From contig NZ_QXFI01000018.1 of the NCBI RefSeq assembly GCF_003584135.1, positions 124,001-188,000 of the forward strand: 64,000 nucleotides of DNA. The letters run 5' to 3'. Origin of the DNA: Flagellimonas pelagia (GTDB lineage: Bacteria; Bacteroidota; Bacteroidia; Flavobacteriales; Flavobacteriaceae). Of this stretch, positions 54,499 to 63,567 are shown one piece after another. The first letter of the stretch is position 1, and each line of letters begins with the position of its first letter. The translations under genes were made by a program, and so were the position numbers. Under the pieces are notes generated by a model. That model made no database searches and was not told where the DNA came from. It saw nothing but the letters and a program-made list of their open reading frames with translations.

Positions 54499-54531
54499 TT
54501 TATTTTTATCTTTAAGGCACAAATCAGTATT

Positions 54532-54882
54532 ATGTGTCAATCATTGAACATTCTTAACCGATCCAAAAATGGCGTTTTAACCTTTTGCAACCACACCAAA
54601 CTGTTCCAACTGTTATTCAACAACCTCTGTTTTGAATTGTATGAGTGGGAGTTGGAGGCGCTAAAGGAGTACATTGAACAGTTGGATCTACCCTACTGGG
54701 AAAGCCATTTAAAAAATTGGTCGCACCATAGAAAGATTCCCATTTCCGTAGGTAAAAAGCACTTTATCATACTGGTTAACCGGGAAGAAGTACAGGAACT
54801 ATTGGGATTGCTTTCCGTTGAGGATCCTGACATAGCGCTTTTGCATTATCAGGATATCGATTATCAGTTTATTGAGAATTGA
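54532..54882 (+). CDS. Conserved small protein, probably DUF6686, metal-regulated
   Basis: The 116-residue protein has the look of the DUF6686 family known from Flavobacteriia (MCQSLNILNRSKNGVLTFCNHTKLF at the start, then LYEWELEALKEYIEQLDLPYWE and KIPISVGKKHFIILVN). Family recall is from memory and moderately sure. It has two cysteines (C2, C19) and no membrane segment. A Fur-type palindrome sits in its promoter, so iron or another metal probably controls it. The gene is transcribed alone and meets a membrane-protein gene tail to tail 15 bases later. Confidence 0.7.
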   Translation: MCQSLNILNRSKNGVLTFCNHTKLFQLLFNNLCFELYEWELEALKEYIEQLDLPYWESHLKNWSHHRKIPISVGKKHFIILVNREEVQELLGLLSVEDPDIALLHYQDIDYQFIEN

Positions 54883-54897
54883 GGAAAATCAATTCCC

Positions 54898-55401
54898 CTA
54901 CTTTTTCGGTCTGGCACAGTGCCACAATACCAAACTGGCCGCTCCCGTAAAGCAAACCGTCATCAAAATTCCTGAAACGATCACTACATATTTAAACCAT
55001 CCGATTCCTGACCACATCAAATAAATTCCACCAAAGGTGAGAATCACGGAAAGAAAGGGTTCAATGGTCAAAAAGAGCTTCCACTTTTTAGGAGCGTGGG
55101 TCATCCACACCAATCCACCCAACAAAAAAAAGATGAACGACATGGACAAAATATGGGTGTGTACCGTGGTGAGCATCTCCCTATCCCCTTTTTTGAACTT
55201 CATCACCGCTGCTTCTTCATCTTCTTCATTACCCAAGTAATTTTCCTCAATCCCACTCGGTGAAGTGGCTTCGGTATGTTGAATAAACAGCAGCCCGGTA
55301 AAATATCCTATGGAAAGAATTACCACAAAAGTGGCAATAAAGAGTCTAATCTCTTTGGGAAGGGTGGCCAAAAATCCGTTGTACGTCATCCTTGAAATCA
55401 T
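54898..55401 (-). CDS. Four-helix membrane protein, unknown function
   Basis: The 167-residue protein has four hydrophobic helices (about 19-40, 80-99, 111-130 and 137-160) and a Glu/Asp-rich exposed loop between helices 1 and 2. Histidines lie at the start of helix 2 (TVHTHILSM), a pattern seen in cofactor-binding membrane proteins, but this is not diagnostic. The start could also be the methionine at 55389. It is encoded alone, convergent to the Fur-box gene. I do not recognise the family. Confidence 0.75.
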   Translation of the reverse strand: MISRMTYNGFLATLPKEIRLFIATFVVILSIGYFTGLLFIQHTEATSPSGIEENYLGNEEDEEAAVMKFKKGDREMLTTVHTHILSMSFIFFLLGGLVWMTHAPKKWKLFLTIEPFLSVILTFGGIYLMWSGIGWFKYVVIVSGILMTVCFTGAASLVLWHCARPKK

Positions 55402-55468
55402 TTAGGCCCCAAAGATAATTAATTTAGAATCGATATAAATAAATGACATGTATTCTTCAACCCTAAGG

Positions 55469-56332
55469 TCAATGATAGACCGAAAACAATTCGGTGGCCT
55501 TGTTGAATGCCGCCTCAAAAACCATCCAGTTCACACCTGTATCCGCTTTTTGGGAGGTAAAATAGGAAAGCATTTTTTCAGTGGGCATATTCCCCGTCAG
55601 TTCATCCTTGGCCATAGGACAACCACCAAAACCTTGCACCGCACCATCAAACCGACGGCAACCTGCCTTATAGGCAGCATCCACTTTTTCGTGCCATTTG
55701 GTAGGCGTGGTGTGTAAGTGCGCCCCAAACTCAATTTCTGGGTACTTGGGAATCAAATTGGAAAAAAGATAGTCGATCACTTCCGGTGTTGAACTTCCAA
55801 TCGTATCGGACAGTGACAAGATATGGGTCCCCATCTCGGCTAGCCTCTCGGTCCAATCCCCCACAATCTCAACATTCCACGGGTCGCCATACGGGTTCCC
55901 AAAACCCATGGAAATATACGTGACCACTTTTTTGTCGTGTGCATGGGCCAGTTCCAAAATTCCCTTCAGGGTTTCCACGGATTGGGTTATGGTCTTATGG
56001 GTGTTCCGCATCTGAAAGTTCTCCGAAATGGAAAAAGGAAAGCCCAAATAGTCAATGGCCTGGTGTTCACAGGCATCCTCTGCGCCTCTAATATTGGCCA
56101 CTATGGCCAATAGTTTGCTCTTGGTGCGGGAAAGGTCCAGCTTGGCCAACACTTCGGCGGTGTCCTGCATTTGTGGAATAGCCTTGGGCGAAACAAAACT
56201 TCCAAAATCAATCGTATCAAAACCGCAACCCAACAAAGCTTGGATATACCTCACTTTTTCATCTGTGGGGATAAAGGTCTTGATTCCCTGCATGGCGTCC
56301 CGAGGACATTCTATGAGTTTGATCTTTGACAT
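55469..56332 (-). CDS. Hydroxymethylglutaryl-CoA lyase
   Basis: This enzyme splits HMG-CoA to acetoacetate and acetyl-CoA, the last step of leucine degradation. The N-terminal IECPRDAMQGIK, the metal-binding HLHTT (GAHLHTT near residue 200) and the cysteine loop GFGGCPMAKDELTGN are present; the catalytic arginine/aspartate pair is in ECPRDAMQ. The start at 56332 (MSKIKLIECPRD) is the usual one; an upstream extension is unconserved. The 287-residue length is normal. It is transcribed after the LysE-type exporter gene with a 20-base gap. Confidence 0.93.
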   Translation of the reverse strand: MSKIKLIECPRDAMQGIKTFIPTDEKVRYIQALLGCGFDTIDFGSFVSPKAIPQMQDTAEVLAKLDLSRTKSKLLAIVANIRGAEDACEHQAIDYLGFPFSISENFQMRNTHKTITQSVETLKGILELAHAHDKKVVTYISMGFGNPYGDPWNVEIVGDWTERLAEMGTHILSLSDTIGSSTPEVIDYLFSNLIPKYPEIEFGAHLHTTPTKWHEKVDAAYKAGCRRFDGAVQGFGGCPMAKDELTGNMPTEKMLSYFTSQKADTGVNWMVFEAAFNKATELFSVYH

Positions 56333-56352
56333 AGGCAAACGTAAAAATAGCA

Positions 56353-57012
56353 CTATTTATCCGATAAGATCAGATAAATGGCGATGCCAACAAAAACCAC
56401 GATCTGCACCCATTTCAAATAGAATCCTGCCTTGTTATGGGTCGTCAAATATTTGGAAATACTTCCTGCCAATACGGCAAGAAAACTGAAAACAATCAGG
56501 GCACAAAGCATGAACAGTAATCCCAGGACATAAAATTGAAGTACGGTGTTCAATGTATCACTGAACAAAAACCCAGGAAAAAAGGCCAAAAAAAAGATGG
56601 TGACCTTTGGGTTCAGCACGTTCATGGTGAAACCGGTCATGAACAATTTTTTTGTGGATTTGGCCGGAGCCTTTTCCTTATTCAATAGGATGGATGCATC
56701 GCTTCGATACACCTTGAAGGCCAAGAACAACAGATACAAGGCTCCAAAAAGTTTGATGGCAAAGAACAAAGTATTGCTTCTTTTGATAATTTCCGAAACA
56801 CCAAAAGCCAGCAAAGTGGTGTGAACCAAGCAACCCGAAACCAAGCCATAAACCGTGGCCAGTCCTGATTTTACCCCATTGGAAATACTTTGGGTCAGCA
56901 CAAAAATATTGTCCGGTCCAGGGGAAAGGGCCAATGCCAAAGAAGATACCACGAACCCGATTAGAATAGGGTAATGTATGGTTTCCTCAGTGTACAAAAG
57001 CAAGCTGTGCAT
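56353..57012 (-). CDS. LysE/RhtB family amino acid exporter
   Basis: Six hydrophobic helices span 219 residues. The family signature LALSPGPDNIFVLTQSISNG (about 27-46) followed by GLVSGCLVHTTLLAFG is diagnostic of LysE/RhtB transporters, which export amino acids such as lysine, threonine or homoserine. It lies 3 bases from pyrD, so it is probably transcribed with that gene and the HMG-CoA lyase gene. The substrate is not predictable. Confidence 0.93.
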   Translation of the reverse strand: MHSLLLYTEETIHYPILIGFVVSSLALALSPGPDNIFVLTQSISNGVKSGLATVYGLVSGCLVHTTLLAFGVSEIIKRSNTLFFAIKLFGALYLLFLAFKVYRSDASILLNKEKAPAKSTKKLFMTGFTMNVLNPKVTIFFLAFFPGFLFSDTLNTVLQFYVLGLLFMLCALIVFSFLAVLAGSISKYLTTHNKAGFYLKWVQIVVFVGIAIYLILSDK

Positions 57013-57015
57013 AAC

Positions 57016-58056
57016 CTATTGCATCCGGTCTAAAATGGCCTTGTTGATTTTTTTAATAAGTGCTGGACCCTCGTAGATAAACCCAGTGTAGAGCTGGACC
57101 AAATCGGCCCCGGCATTCAATTTCTCAAGAGCATCCTCAGCAGAATGGATTCCGCCCACTCCAATGATCGGGAAAGCCTTATTGCTTTTTTCGGATAAAA
57201 ACCGAATCACCTCCGTGCTTCTTTTGCTCAAGGGTTTACCACTCAAACCACCTTTCTCTTCGGTCAGAATCAGGTGGGTTTTTAAATCCTTGCGCTCAAT
57301 GGTCGTATTCGTTGCAATGATTCCATCGATATTCGTAACCTTTACAATGTCAATGATATCCATGAGTTGATCATCCGTTAAATCCGGAGCTATTTTCAAC
57401 AGGATGGGTTTCTCCTTCAGTTTGAGTTTTTTGGACAGCTTCGTATTCTGGCTTTTCAATTTTTTCAACAGATTCGTCAAGGGCTCCTTATCCTGAAGTT
57501 CCCGAAGTCCCGGTGTATTGGGTGAACTCACGTTCACCACAAAATAATCCACATGTTCAAACAAGGCTTCAAAACAGATCAGATAGTCCTTTATGGCGTC
57601 TGCATTGGGCGTCACCTTGTTCTTCCCTATGTTTCCACCGATCAACACCCTGTGTTTTTTCTTCAGTTGTTCGGCGGCTTCAAAAACCCCTTTGTTGTTA
57701 AAACCCATCCGATTGATGATGGCCTTGTCCTGCACCAAACGGAACAATCTTTTCCGTGGGTTGCCCGGTTGGGGCTTGGGTGTAACCGTCCCGATTTCCA
57801 CAAATCCAAAACCAAAATCCGAGAACTCGTTGTACAATTTGGCATCCTTATCAAATCCAGCGGCCAACCCTACTGGATTCTTGAATTTCAACCCAAAAAG
57901 TTCACGCTCGAGCTTGGGATCGTTCAAGACGAAGGTTTTCCTAAAAAGAAAGCCCAGACCCAAGCTTGAAAAAATCCTGATGGCCCAAAAAGAAAAGTGG
58001 TGTGCCGTTTCTGGATCGAACAAAAAAAGGATGGGTCGGATAAGGATTTTGTACAT
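57016..58056 (-). CDS. pyrD: Dihydroorotate dehydrogenase (quinone), class 2
   Basis: PyrD oxidises dihydroorotate to orotate and passes electrons to quinone at the membrane. The N-terminal helix pair and motifs [47 protein letters not shown] and [14 protein letters not shown], with the class-2 catalytic serine, are present. I chose the ATG at 58056; the alternative TTG at 58074 lies inside a TATTTTTG promoter box (58072-58079). The 346-residue length is normal for class 2. It heads a three-gene minus-strand run. Confidence 0.96.
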   Translation of the reverse strand: MYKILIRPILFLFDPETAHHFSFWAIRIFSSLGLGFLFRKTFVLNDPKLERELFGLKFKNPVGLAAGFDKDAKLYNEFSDFGFGFVEIGTVTPKPQPGNPRKRLFRLVQDKAIINRMGFNNKGVFEAAEQLKKKHRVLIGGNIGKNKVTPNADAIKDYLICFEALFEHVDYFVVNVSSPNTPGLRELQDKEPLTNLLKKLKSQNTKLSKKLKLKEKPILLKIAPDLTDDQLMDIIDIVKVTNIDGIIATNTTIERKDLKTHLILTEEKGGLSGKPLSKRSTEVIRFLSEKSNKAFPIIGVGGIHSAEDALEKLNAGADLVQLYTGFIYEGPALIKKINKAILDRMQ

Positions 58057-58071
58057 CAAAAAGATTTTGGA

Positions 58072-58079
58072 CAAAAATA
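58072..58079 (-). promoter_or_regulatory. -7 box of the pyrD run
   Basis: The minus strand reads TATTTTTG, a full match. Since it overlaps the alternative TTG start, it supports the shorter pyrD start. Confidence 0.5.
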
Positions 58080-58110
58080 AAAACTCTTGCTATGGATTGT
58101 TGTAATTCCT

Positions 58111-58530
58111 TCAATTTTCGTCAACAGACCTGTTTATGTAGATAGGACGCAAGGTCATCTGGTTGCATAGTTTTGTATACCGCTCGTATTGCGCTTCATT
58201 GAAGGTGCCCAACAGGCGTTTGTCCATCATGCGGATATTCTGTTTCATGCTATCCAAAATGATTTTGTATTCCTGTGAAACTGTAACCAACACCTCAGGG
58301 GAACTCTCCTCGTTCTTCTTCATCAGGTATTGGGCCTTTTCCCTCAACAGGTCATTTCGCACCTTGAGTTCCGCACTCCAGTTTTTAAGGTTCTCCTGTT
58401 GCTCTTCGCTGAGTTCAAACACCTTGATAATCGTCTCGTTGTCCTTTCCGCCCACACCCAGCATACATTCCATTTGGGCAGTACCCGAAAAACACAACAA
58501 GAGAAAAGAAATCAAACAAATGGGCTTCAA
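58111..58530 (-). CDS. Small secreted helical protein, 139 aa
   Basis: A signal peptide (MKPICLISFLLLCFSGTAQ) is followed by about 115 mostly helical residues with a heptad-like pattern (VFELSEEQQENLKNWSAEL, LLREKAQYLMKKNEE), resembling the helical Spy/CpxP-like or other periplasmic helper proteins in outline only. No catalytic motif is seen. A -7 box (TATATTTG, minus) lies at 58584-58591. Family not recognised; a flavobacterial conserved hypothetical. Confidence 0.75.
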   Translation of the reverse strand: MKPICLISFLLLCFSGTAQMECMLGVGGKDNETIIKVFELSEEQQENLKNWSAELKVRNDLLREKAQYLMKKNEESSPEVLVTVSQEYKIILDSMKQNIRMMDKRLLGTFNEAQYERYTKLCNQMTLRPIYINRSVDEN

Positions 58531-58583
58531 TGCAGGTTGATTTAAATGATAGGGAAAGATACTTTTTTAATCCGTTGGAAATT

Positions 58584-58591
58584 CAAATATA
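58584..58591 (-). promoter_or_regulatory. -7 box before the 139-aa gene
   Basis: The minus strand reads TATATTTG, a full match, divergent from the pepT box at 58606. Confidence 0.4.
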
Positions 58592-58605
58592 GCCCAATTA
58601 AGCCT

Positions 58606-58613
58606 TATTTTTG
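58606..58613 (+). promoter_or_regulatory. -7 box before pepT
   Basis: TATTTTTG is a full TAnnTTTG match 14 bases before the pepT ATG. The upstream TTG is 28 bases away, too far for a proper -33 element. Confidence 0.45.
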
Positions 58614-58627
58614 GTGAAACGCCCAAC

Positions 58628-59857
58628 ATGGAAAAACTACTGCCCCGTTTTCTGGACTATGTGACGACCGATACCCAGAGTGACCCTTATTCCAAATCGA
58701 CCCCAAGTACGGAAAAGCAATGGAACCTGGCCAAAAAACTGGTGATGGAGCTCCATCAAATTGGTCTGCAAGAGGTTTCCATTGATGAAAATGCCTATAT
58801 CATGGCCACCTTGCCCAGTAATGTGGACAAGAAAGTGCCGACCATCGGGTTTATTTCCCATATGGATACCTCGCCTGATTTTTCAGGGAAGAACGTGAAA
58901 CCGCAGATTATCGAAAACTATGACGGCAATGACATTGTGTTGAACAAGTCAAAAAACATTGTATTGTCTCCCGATTATTTTGAAGACCTGTTGCAATACA
59001 AGGGACAGACCTTGATCACCACCGACGGTACTACCCTTTTGGGTGCCGATGACAAGGCTGGCATTGCCGAAATTGTTACAGCCATGGAATATTTGGTGCA
59101 ACATCCCGAGATCAAACATGGTAAAATCCGGATAGCCTTTACCCCGGATGAGGAAATTGGCAGGGGAGCCCACAAGTTCGATGTGAAAAAATTCGGGGCC
59201 GATTGGGCCTACACCATGGATGGCAGCCAAATTGGGGAACTTGAATATGAAAATTTCAATGCCGCCAAGGCCAACCTAACCTTTACGGGCAAAAGTGTTC
59301 ACCCTGGCTATGCCAAGAACAAAATGGTGAATGCCATTGGCATTGCCAATGAATTTTTAAGCCTGCTCCCCTCAAGGGAAGTTCCTGAACATACTACAGG
59401 CATGGAAGGTTTTTTCCATGTACACAAGATTAAGGGCGAAATTGAAAAAGCCGAGATCGAACTGATCATCCGCGACCACGATGCCATACATTTTGAGGCC
59501 AGGAAAGAGTTGTTGAGAGACGTTGTGGACAAGCTCAACCAAAAGTACGGGGACTATACGAGTCTGGTCATTGAGGACCAATACCGCAACATGCGGGAAA
59601 AAGTGGAGCCCGTTTTTCATATTGTGGAGATTGCCGAAGAGGCCATGGAATCCTTGGGTATTGAGCCCATCATTAAACCGATACGAGGGGGTACCGACGG
59701 CTCCCAATTGAGTTTTATGGGCCTACCCTGCCCCAACATCTTTGCGGGCGGTCATAATTTTCACGGAAAATATGAGTATATTCCTTTGGAAAGCATGCAA
59801 AAAGCGGTAGAGGTCATCGTGAAAATCTGTGAGTTGACCGCCAGTCAAATCAAATAA
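58628..59857 (+). CDS. pepT: Peptidase T (tripeptidase)
   Basis: PepT is a zinc aminopeptidase that cuts tripeptides. Metal and catalytic motifs are present: SHMDTSPD (about 77-84), [12 protein letters not shown] (about 138-149), [11 protein letters not shown] (about 175-185), [13 protein letters not shown] and, near the C-terminus, [13 protein letters not shown]. The 409-residue length is normal. The next gene starts 1 base after the stop, so a shared transcript is likely. Confidence 0.96.
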   Translation: MEKLLPRFLDYVTTDTQSDPYSKSTPSTEKQWNLAKKLVMELHQIGLQEVSIDENAYIMATLPSNVDKKVPTIGFISHMDTSPDFSGKNVKPQIIENYDGNDIVLNKSKNIVLSPDYFEDLLQYKGQTLITTDGTTLLGADDKAGIAEIVTAMEYLVQHPEIKHGKIRIAFTPDEEIGRGAHKFDVKKFGADWAYTMDGSQIGELEYENFNAAKANLTFTGKSVHPGYAKNKMVNAIGIANEFLSLLPSREVPEHTTGMEGFFHVHKIKGEIEKAEIELIIRDHDAIHFEARKELLRDVVDKLNQKYGDYTSLVIEDQYRNMREKVEPVFHIVEIAEEAMESLGIEPIIKPIRGGTDGSQLSFMGLPCPNIFAGGHNFHGKYEYIPLESMQKAVEVIVKICELTASQIK

Positions 59858-59858
59858 G

Positions 59859-60449
59859 ATGGAAAGATCGGAAAAACTAGAAGCCTTTTATGAAAAGGAA
59901 CATCCCTTTAAGGACGGAATTGCGCTTTTGCGCGAGTTGGCCCTCCAAACCGATTGCGAGGAGGATTTTAAATGGAGTTTTCCAGTGTATACCGTAAATG
60001 GCAAAAACGTTTTTGGAATCAGTAAATTCAAAAACTATTTTGGTGTCTGGTTCTTCAATGGGGCCCTTATGAACGACCCTAAAAAAGTGTTGGAAAATGC
60101 CCAGGAAGGTAAGACCAAGGGCATGCGGCACTGGAAGTTCTTTTCTTTGGACGAGGTTGATAAAAAGGGCGTAAAGGCCTATATGCAAGAAGCCATTCAA
60201 AATCAAAAAAAGGGAATTGAACTAGCGCCTTCCAAACCCACAAAAGCCGTAATTCCAGACCTACTCAAAACCAAATTGGCCGAAAACGCAAGTTTAAAAA
60301 GTGCCTTTGACGCCTTTGCCCCCTACAAACAGAAAGAGTTCTGCGAATACATTGCCGAAGCCAAACAGGAAGCCACCAAATTGCGTAGATTGGATAAAAT
60401 CCTTCCTATGATTGAAAAGGGAGTAGGCTTGAATGATGGATATCGGTAG
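59859..60449 (+). CDS. YdeI/OmpD-associated (DUF1801-like) protein
   Basis: The 196-residue protein has an N-terminal DUF1801-type part (LALQTDCEEDFKWSFPVYTVNGKNVFGISKFKNYFGVWFFNGA) and a C-terminal YdeI-like helical part ending RLDKILPMIEKGVGLNDGYR. Members have been linked to polymyxin or bacteriocin protection in other bacteria, but no activity is known. No signal peptide is present, so it is cytoplasmic. It is transcribed with pepT. The 19-base repeat shared with the 8.9-kb element begins 3 bases after its stop. Confidence 0.85.
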   Translation: MERSEKLEAFYEKEHPFKDGIALLRELALQTDCEEDFKWSFPVYTVNGKNVFGISKFKNYFGVWFFNGALMNDPKKVLENAQEGKTKGMRHWKFFSLDEVDKKGVKAYMQEAIQNQKKGIELAPSKPTKAVIPDLLKTKLAENASLKSAFDAFAPYKQKEFCEYIAEAKQEATKLRRLDKILPMIEKGVGLNDGYR

Positions 60450-60451
60450 GG

Positions 60452-60470
60452 CAATTTACAATGAGCAATT
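60452..60470. repeat. Exact 19-bp copy of the 8923 repeat arm
   Basis: The sequence caatttacaatgagcaatt is identical to 8923-8941. It begins just after the YdeI-like gene and marks the left edge of the spacer that leads into the serine hydrolase gene. No complementary arm is seen beside it. Confidence 0.6.
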
Positions 60471-60544
60471 ATGGAATTCCTCAATATATTTTAACCAGAA
60501 AACCAACTTCACTTACCTGTGCTGAACTTGATTCAGTATCGGTC

Positions 60545-60594
60545 GATATAAATCATTAAAAACGATTCATATCTAATGACGTTATGCACAATTT
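60545..60594. other. Hairpin and CGTTATGC motif before the serine hydrolase gene
   Basis: GATATAAATC (60545-60554) pairs with GATTCATATC (60564-60573) with one mismatch. CGTTATGCACAATTT follows at 60580-60594. This looks like the left boundary of an inserted gene; the right boundary would be at 61667-61691. Confidence 0.45.
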
Positions 60595-60631
60595 GATAAA
60601 GTAAAGCATCGCACTGAAATAGAATGACATT

Positions 60632-61666
60632 ATGAAAAAGAAACAAATAAAACGAATACTCAGAATCGTATTTATTATTGCTAGCATAGGCTCTTTATAC
60701 TTCGTGCCATGGATTTTGGTAAGAGCATGGATAATGCCACTGCCGGATACGGTTCAAGAACAACTTAACGAAGGAATTAATTATGGATTTGACGGAATGA
60801 TTGTTTATGTGGACGAAGCGGGAAAGCCGCCGGAGTTTTATGCCGCAGGCTGGCATGACCGAAAAAAGAAAATACCTGCCTACCCGCAAGCCTTATTCAA
60901 AATAGCGAGTATTACAAAGTTATATATCGCTGTTGCTACCACAAAATTAGTTGAAGAAGGGCGTCTGTCTTTGGATAAAACACTTGCTGAATACTTTCCA
61001 GAACTTGCGGAAAGAATTGAATATTCAGACAAGATAACTTTGAGAATGATGGTGCAGCATCGAAGTGGCATTCCCAATTTTGTTGACCATCCTGATTATT
61101 GGATAAATCCACCAAAAAATAGACTAGAAACACTTGAATACGCCCTTGATTTGCCAGCCGACTTTGAACCAGGTGAAGATTATGGTTATTCAAATACCAA
61201 TTATATGTTGATTGAAGACCTTATTGATAAAACGTTGGGCTATCCCCACCAGCAATACATCAAGGAGAGAATATTAACTCCACTTGGGCTGAAACACACT
61301 TTTGGTTCAATTAGTGAAGTAAACATGGACGATGTAATGAGCGGCTATTATGTTGGCCTTGAAACCGATTTCAAATATGAAGTTACAGGCTTAATGCTGG
61401 CTACAGCAGAAGACGTGGGTATATTCCTGAGGGCGTTAAACGATGGTTCGGTGTTTAATAAAGGTGAACAGGAAATTTATTCTTCAATTTACGTTTATGA
61501 ACATACAGGGCTGATTCCCGGATATCAAAGCATTGCAAAATACTACAAAGACATGGACATGGTTGTTATCCAATTCAATAATACAACTAATTTTAATGGA
61601 TATGACTGGAATTTAGCGGAAATCATTTATGGCCGAATTGTCAAAATATTAAAGAAAAACAGCTAA
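60632..61666 (+). CDS. Serine hydrolase, beta-lactamase-like (DD-peptidase fold)
   Basis: The catalytic SxxK is seen as SITK (about 89-92), the YxN as YSN (about 190-192), and the third motif as HTG (about 290), so the active site of class C/penicillin-binding-like enzymes is intact. A transmembrane or signal segment occupies residues 10-30. Coding sequence and flanks are AT-rich compared with pepT and the oxidoreductase gene. Spacer motifs on both sides suggest a single-gene insertion. The substrate could be a D-peptide or an ester; resistance to beta-lactams is not implied. Confidence 0.87.
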   Translation: MKKKQIKRILRIVFIIASIGSLYFVPWILVRAWIMPLPDTVQEQLNEGINYGFDGMIVYVDEAGKPPEFYAAGWHDRKKKIPAYPQALFKIASITKLYIAVATTKLVEEGRLSLDKTLAEYFPELAERIEYSDKITLRMMVQHRSGIPNFVDHPDYWINPPKNRLETLEYALDLPADFEPGEDYGYSNTNYMLIEDLIDKTLGYPHQQYIKERILTPLGLKHTFGSISEVNMDDVMSGYYVGLETDFKYEVTGLMLATAEDVGIFLRALNDGSVFNKGEQEIYSSIYVYEHTGLIPGYQSIAKYYKDMDMVVIQFNNTTNFNGYDWNLAEIIYGRIVKILKKNS

Positions 61667-61691
61667 TAACAATGTATATACAAAATTGGCG
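61667..61691. other. TAACAATGTATATAC-type spacer motif
   Basis: Directly after the serine hydrolase stop the sequence TAACAATGTATATAC is followed by AAAATTGGCG. It may be the right-hand boundary of the insertion that carries this gene. Resemblance to cassette ends seen in other Bacteroidetes is recalled, not checked. Confidence 0.35.
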
Positions 61692-61826
61692 CGACATTAG
61701 TAAAATCAAGGGCTGTAACCTGCTTTAAATTTTGGCAGTTTGATAGGTTTGAAAACCACAATCGCCTATTTGCAAATACTCACCGATAAGTGCAACAAAT
61801 AAATCTAAAACATAACAAGTCAAAAC

Positions 61827-63176
61827 CTACCCCATCTTCGGAAACTTCCAACCGTTATGGTACTCCTTGGTCAAAAGGGCATCTGCCGTTGAGTGGTTGA
61901 ACTTGCCTTTTTCGACATCCCAGAACAATCGCTCCCCCGTTTTAAAGGCGACATTGCCCAAATGGCTCACCATTGCGGCATCGTAACCCACTTTTATAGG
62001 AGCTTTTAATAGGGAGACATCTCGGGTTTTAACGGCTTCCAAGAAATTTTTAGTGTGTAGTCCCAAACCTTGGCCAATTCCTTTTTGCAAGGGAACCGGT
62101 TCTATTTTTGGGCCTAAATCTTGACTCCAATGTGGGCGGTCGTGCTCAGGGATCACCTCCCAACCGCCACGATCCAACACCAAGGTACCATTGTTCCCGA
62201 TAAAGGCCACTCCATGGTTTCGACCGTAGTTTCCACCGTCAATTCCTGTAGCGTGTTCCCAAAGCAGGGAAAAATCGCCAAAATCATAAATGGTCTGTAG
62301 GGTATCCGGCGTTTCGGCCGCATCATCAGGGTAGGCAAATTTACCCCCCATGGCCATCACAGATTTGGGATTGGAGGCTTTCATGCCATACAGGGCATAA
62401 TCTATCATATGCACCCCCCAATCGGTCATCAAACCACCTGCGTAGTCCCAAAACCATCTAAAGTTAAAGTGGAACCTGTTCGCATTGAAAGGCCTGCTTT
62501 GGGCAGGTCCCAACCACATGGCGTAATCCACCCCAGAAGGCACAGGACTGTTCGGCAACACGGGAATGGATTGCATCCACCCTTGGTAGGCCCATGCCTT
62601 TACCAATCGTATTTGTCCCAATTTCCCGGAATGCACATAGTTGATGGCATCCACAAAATGAGGCTCGCTGCGTTGCCACTGCCCTATTTGCACCATTCGG
62701 TCACTGGCATTCACTTTGGCCAACATAGCTTGACTTTCACCCACCGAATTGGCTATAGGCTTTTCGCAGTACACATCTTTTCCTGCATCAATGGCATCTG
62801 TAAGTTGTAGGCAATGCCAATGGTCAGGCGTTCCAATGATGGCAATATCGATATCCTTGTCCTCCAACAGTTTTCTATAATCGGAATACCATTTTGGCTT
62901 TTTGATGCCTCCCTTTTCCAGTTCGGCCGTTTTTTCACGCAGCACATTTTCATCCACATCACAAAGGGCCACCACTTCCACTTCGCTGTTCTGCAACATG
63001 GAGCTCAAATCGGAAAACCCCATCCCGTTGCACCCAATGAGTCCCACTTGTATCTTGTCATTGGGGCTGATGGTCCTTCGAATGGAAGCCAACATTTCGG
63101 TCGGGAACATAAAGCTGGCCCCTAGTCCGGCCATACCCAAGGAGCTTCTTTTTACAAATTGCCTACGTGTGTTCAT
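61827..63176 (-). CDS. Gfo/Idh/MocA family oxidoreductase, Tat-exported
   Basis: The ATG at 63176 begins a twin-arginine signal (NTRRQFVKRSSLGMAGLGA), so the protein is probably exported folded by the Tat system, whose TatC gene begins this window. The N-terminal Rossmann fold has VGLIGCNGMG (about 47-56) and the EKPIANSVGE motif (about 138). The C-terminal substrate domain carries DYALYGM and GVHMIDY. Family members oxidise or hydrolyse sugars in the periplasm with a bound NAD cofactor. The length of 449 is typical of this subgroup. Confidence 0.92.
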   Translation of the reverse strand: MNTRRQFVKRSSLGMAGLGASFMFPTEMLASIRRTISPNDKIQVGLIGCNGMGFSDLSSMLQNSEVEVVALCDVDENVLREKTAELEKGGIKKPKWYSDYRKLLEDKDIDIAIIGTPDHWHCLQLTDAIDAGKDVYCEKPIANSVGESQAMLAKVNASDRMVQIGQWQRSEPHFVDAINYVHSGKLGQIRLVKAWAYQGWMQSIPVLPNSPVPSGVDYAMWLGPAQSRPFNANRFHFNFRWFWDYAGGLMTDWGVHMIDYALYGMKASNPKSVMAMGGKFAYPDDAAETPDTLQTIYDFGDFSLLWEHATGIDGGNYGRNHGVAFIGNNGTLVLDRGGWEVIPEHDRPHWSQDLGPKIEPVPLQKGIGQGLGLHTKNFLEAVKTRDVSLLKAPIKVGYDAAMVSHLGNVAFKTGERLFWDVEKGKFNHSTADALLTKEYHNGWKFPKMG

Positions 63177-63201
63177 GATCCTCAAATTTTGAATAAGGTA
63201 C

Positions 63202-63242
63202 AAAAAAAACGTCCCTTGAAACGCAATGTTCCAAGGGACGTT
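63202..63242 (-). terminator. Rho-independent terminator of yajC
   Basis: AACGTCCCTTG pairs perfectly with CAAGGGACGTT around an 11-12-base loop; on the minus strand it is followed by eight T. It lies 22 bases past the yajC stop. Confidence 0.9.
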
Positions 63243-63263
63243 CTTGATAAAACTTTTTGTACG

Positions 63264-63554
63264 CTATTTCTTTTCTTCGGGGGCGTTCAACTTTTTGCTC
63301 ATTTCCATGGAAATGGCAGAACGATCAAACTTTAAACGGCCGGCCATGGTTTCGATGACACAGGAAAAATCCTTGTCGTTCAATTCCACAATCTTGCCAT
63401 GAAGCCCACTTTTGGTAATGATGCGGTCTCCTTTTTTCAATTCCGAAGTAAATTTTTTCTCATCCTTCTGACGTTTCATCTGCGGACGTATCATAAAAAA
63501 ATACGCCACGGCAAAAATCATGATCAGAGGTAAAAACTGTCCGAGGTTTTCCAT
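63264..63554 (-). CDS. yajC: Preprotein translocase subunit YajC
   Basis: YajC is a one-helix membrane protein associated with SecDF and the SecYEG translocon. The N-terminal helix (LPLIMIFAVAYFFMIRPQMK) and the motif LKKGDRIITKSGLHGKIVEL are the family hallmarks. The 96-residue length is normal. It lies 13 bases after the DUF1573 lipoprotein gene, as in many Bacteroidetes. Confidence 0.95.
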   Translation of the reverse strand: MENLGQFLPLIMIFAVAYFFMIRPQMKRQKDEKKFTSELKKGDRIITKSGLHGKIVELNDKDFSCVIETMAGRLKFDRSAISMEMSKKLNAPEEKK

Positions 63555-63567
63555 TTAAATCTTCTCC

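Noticed and set aside
60632..61666. Serine hydrolase as a beta-lactam resistance gene
   Set aside because: SITK, YSN and HTG motifs show only the fold class; many members are esterases or D-peptidases, and nothing in the sequence shows lactam specificity.
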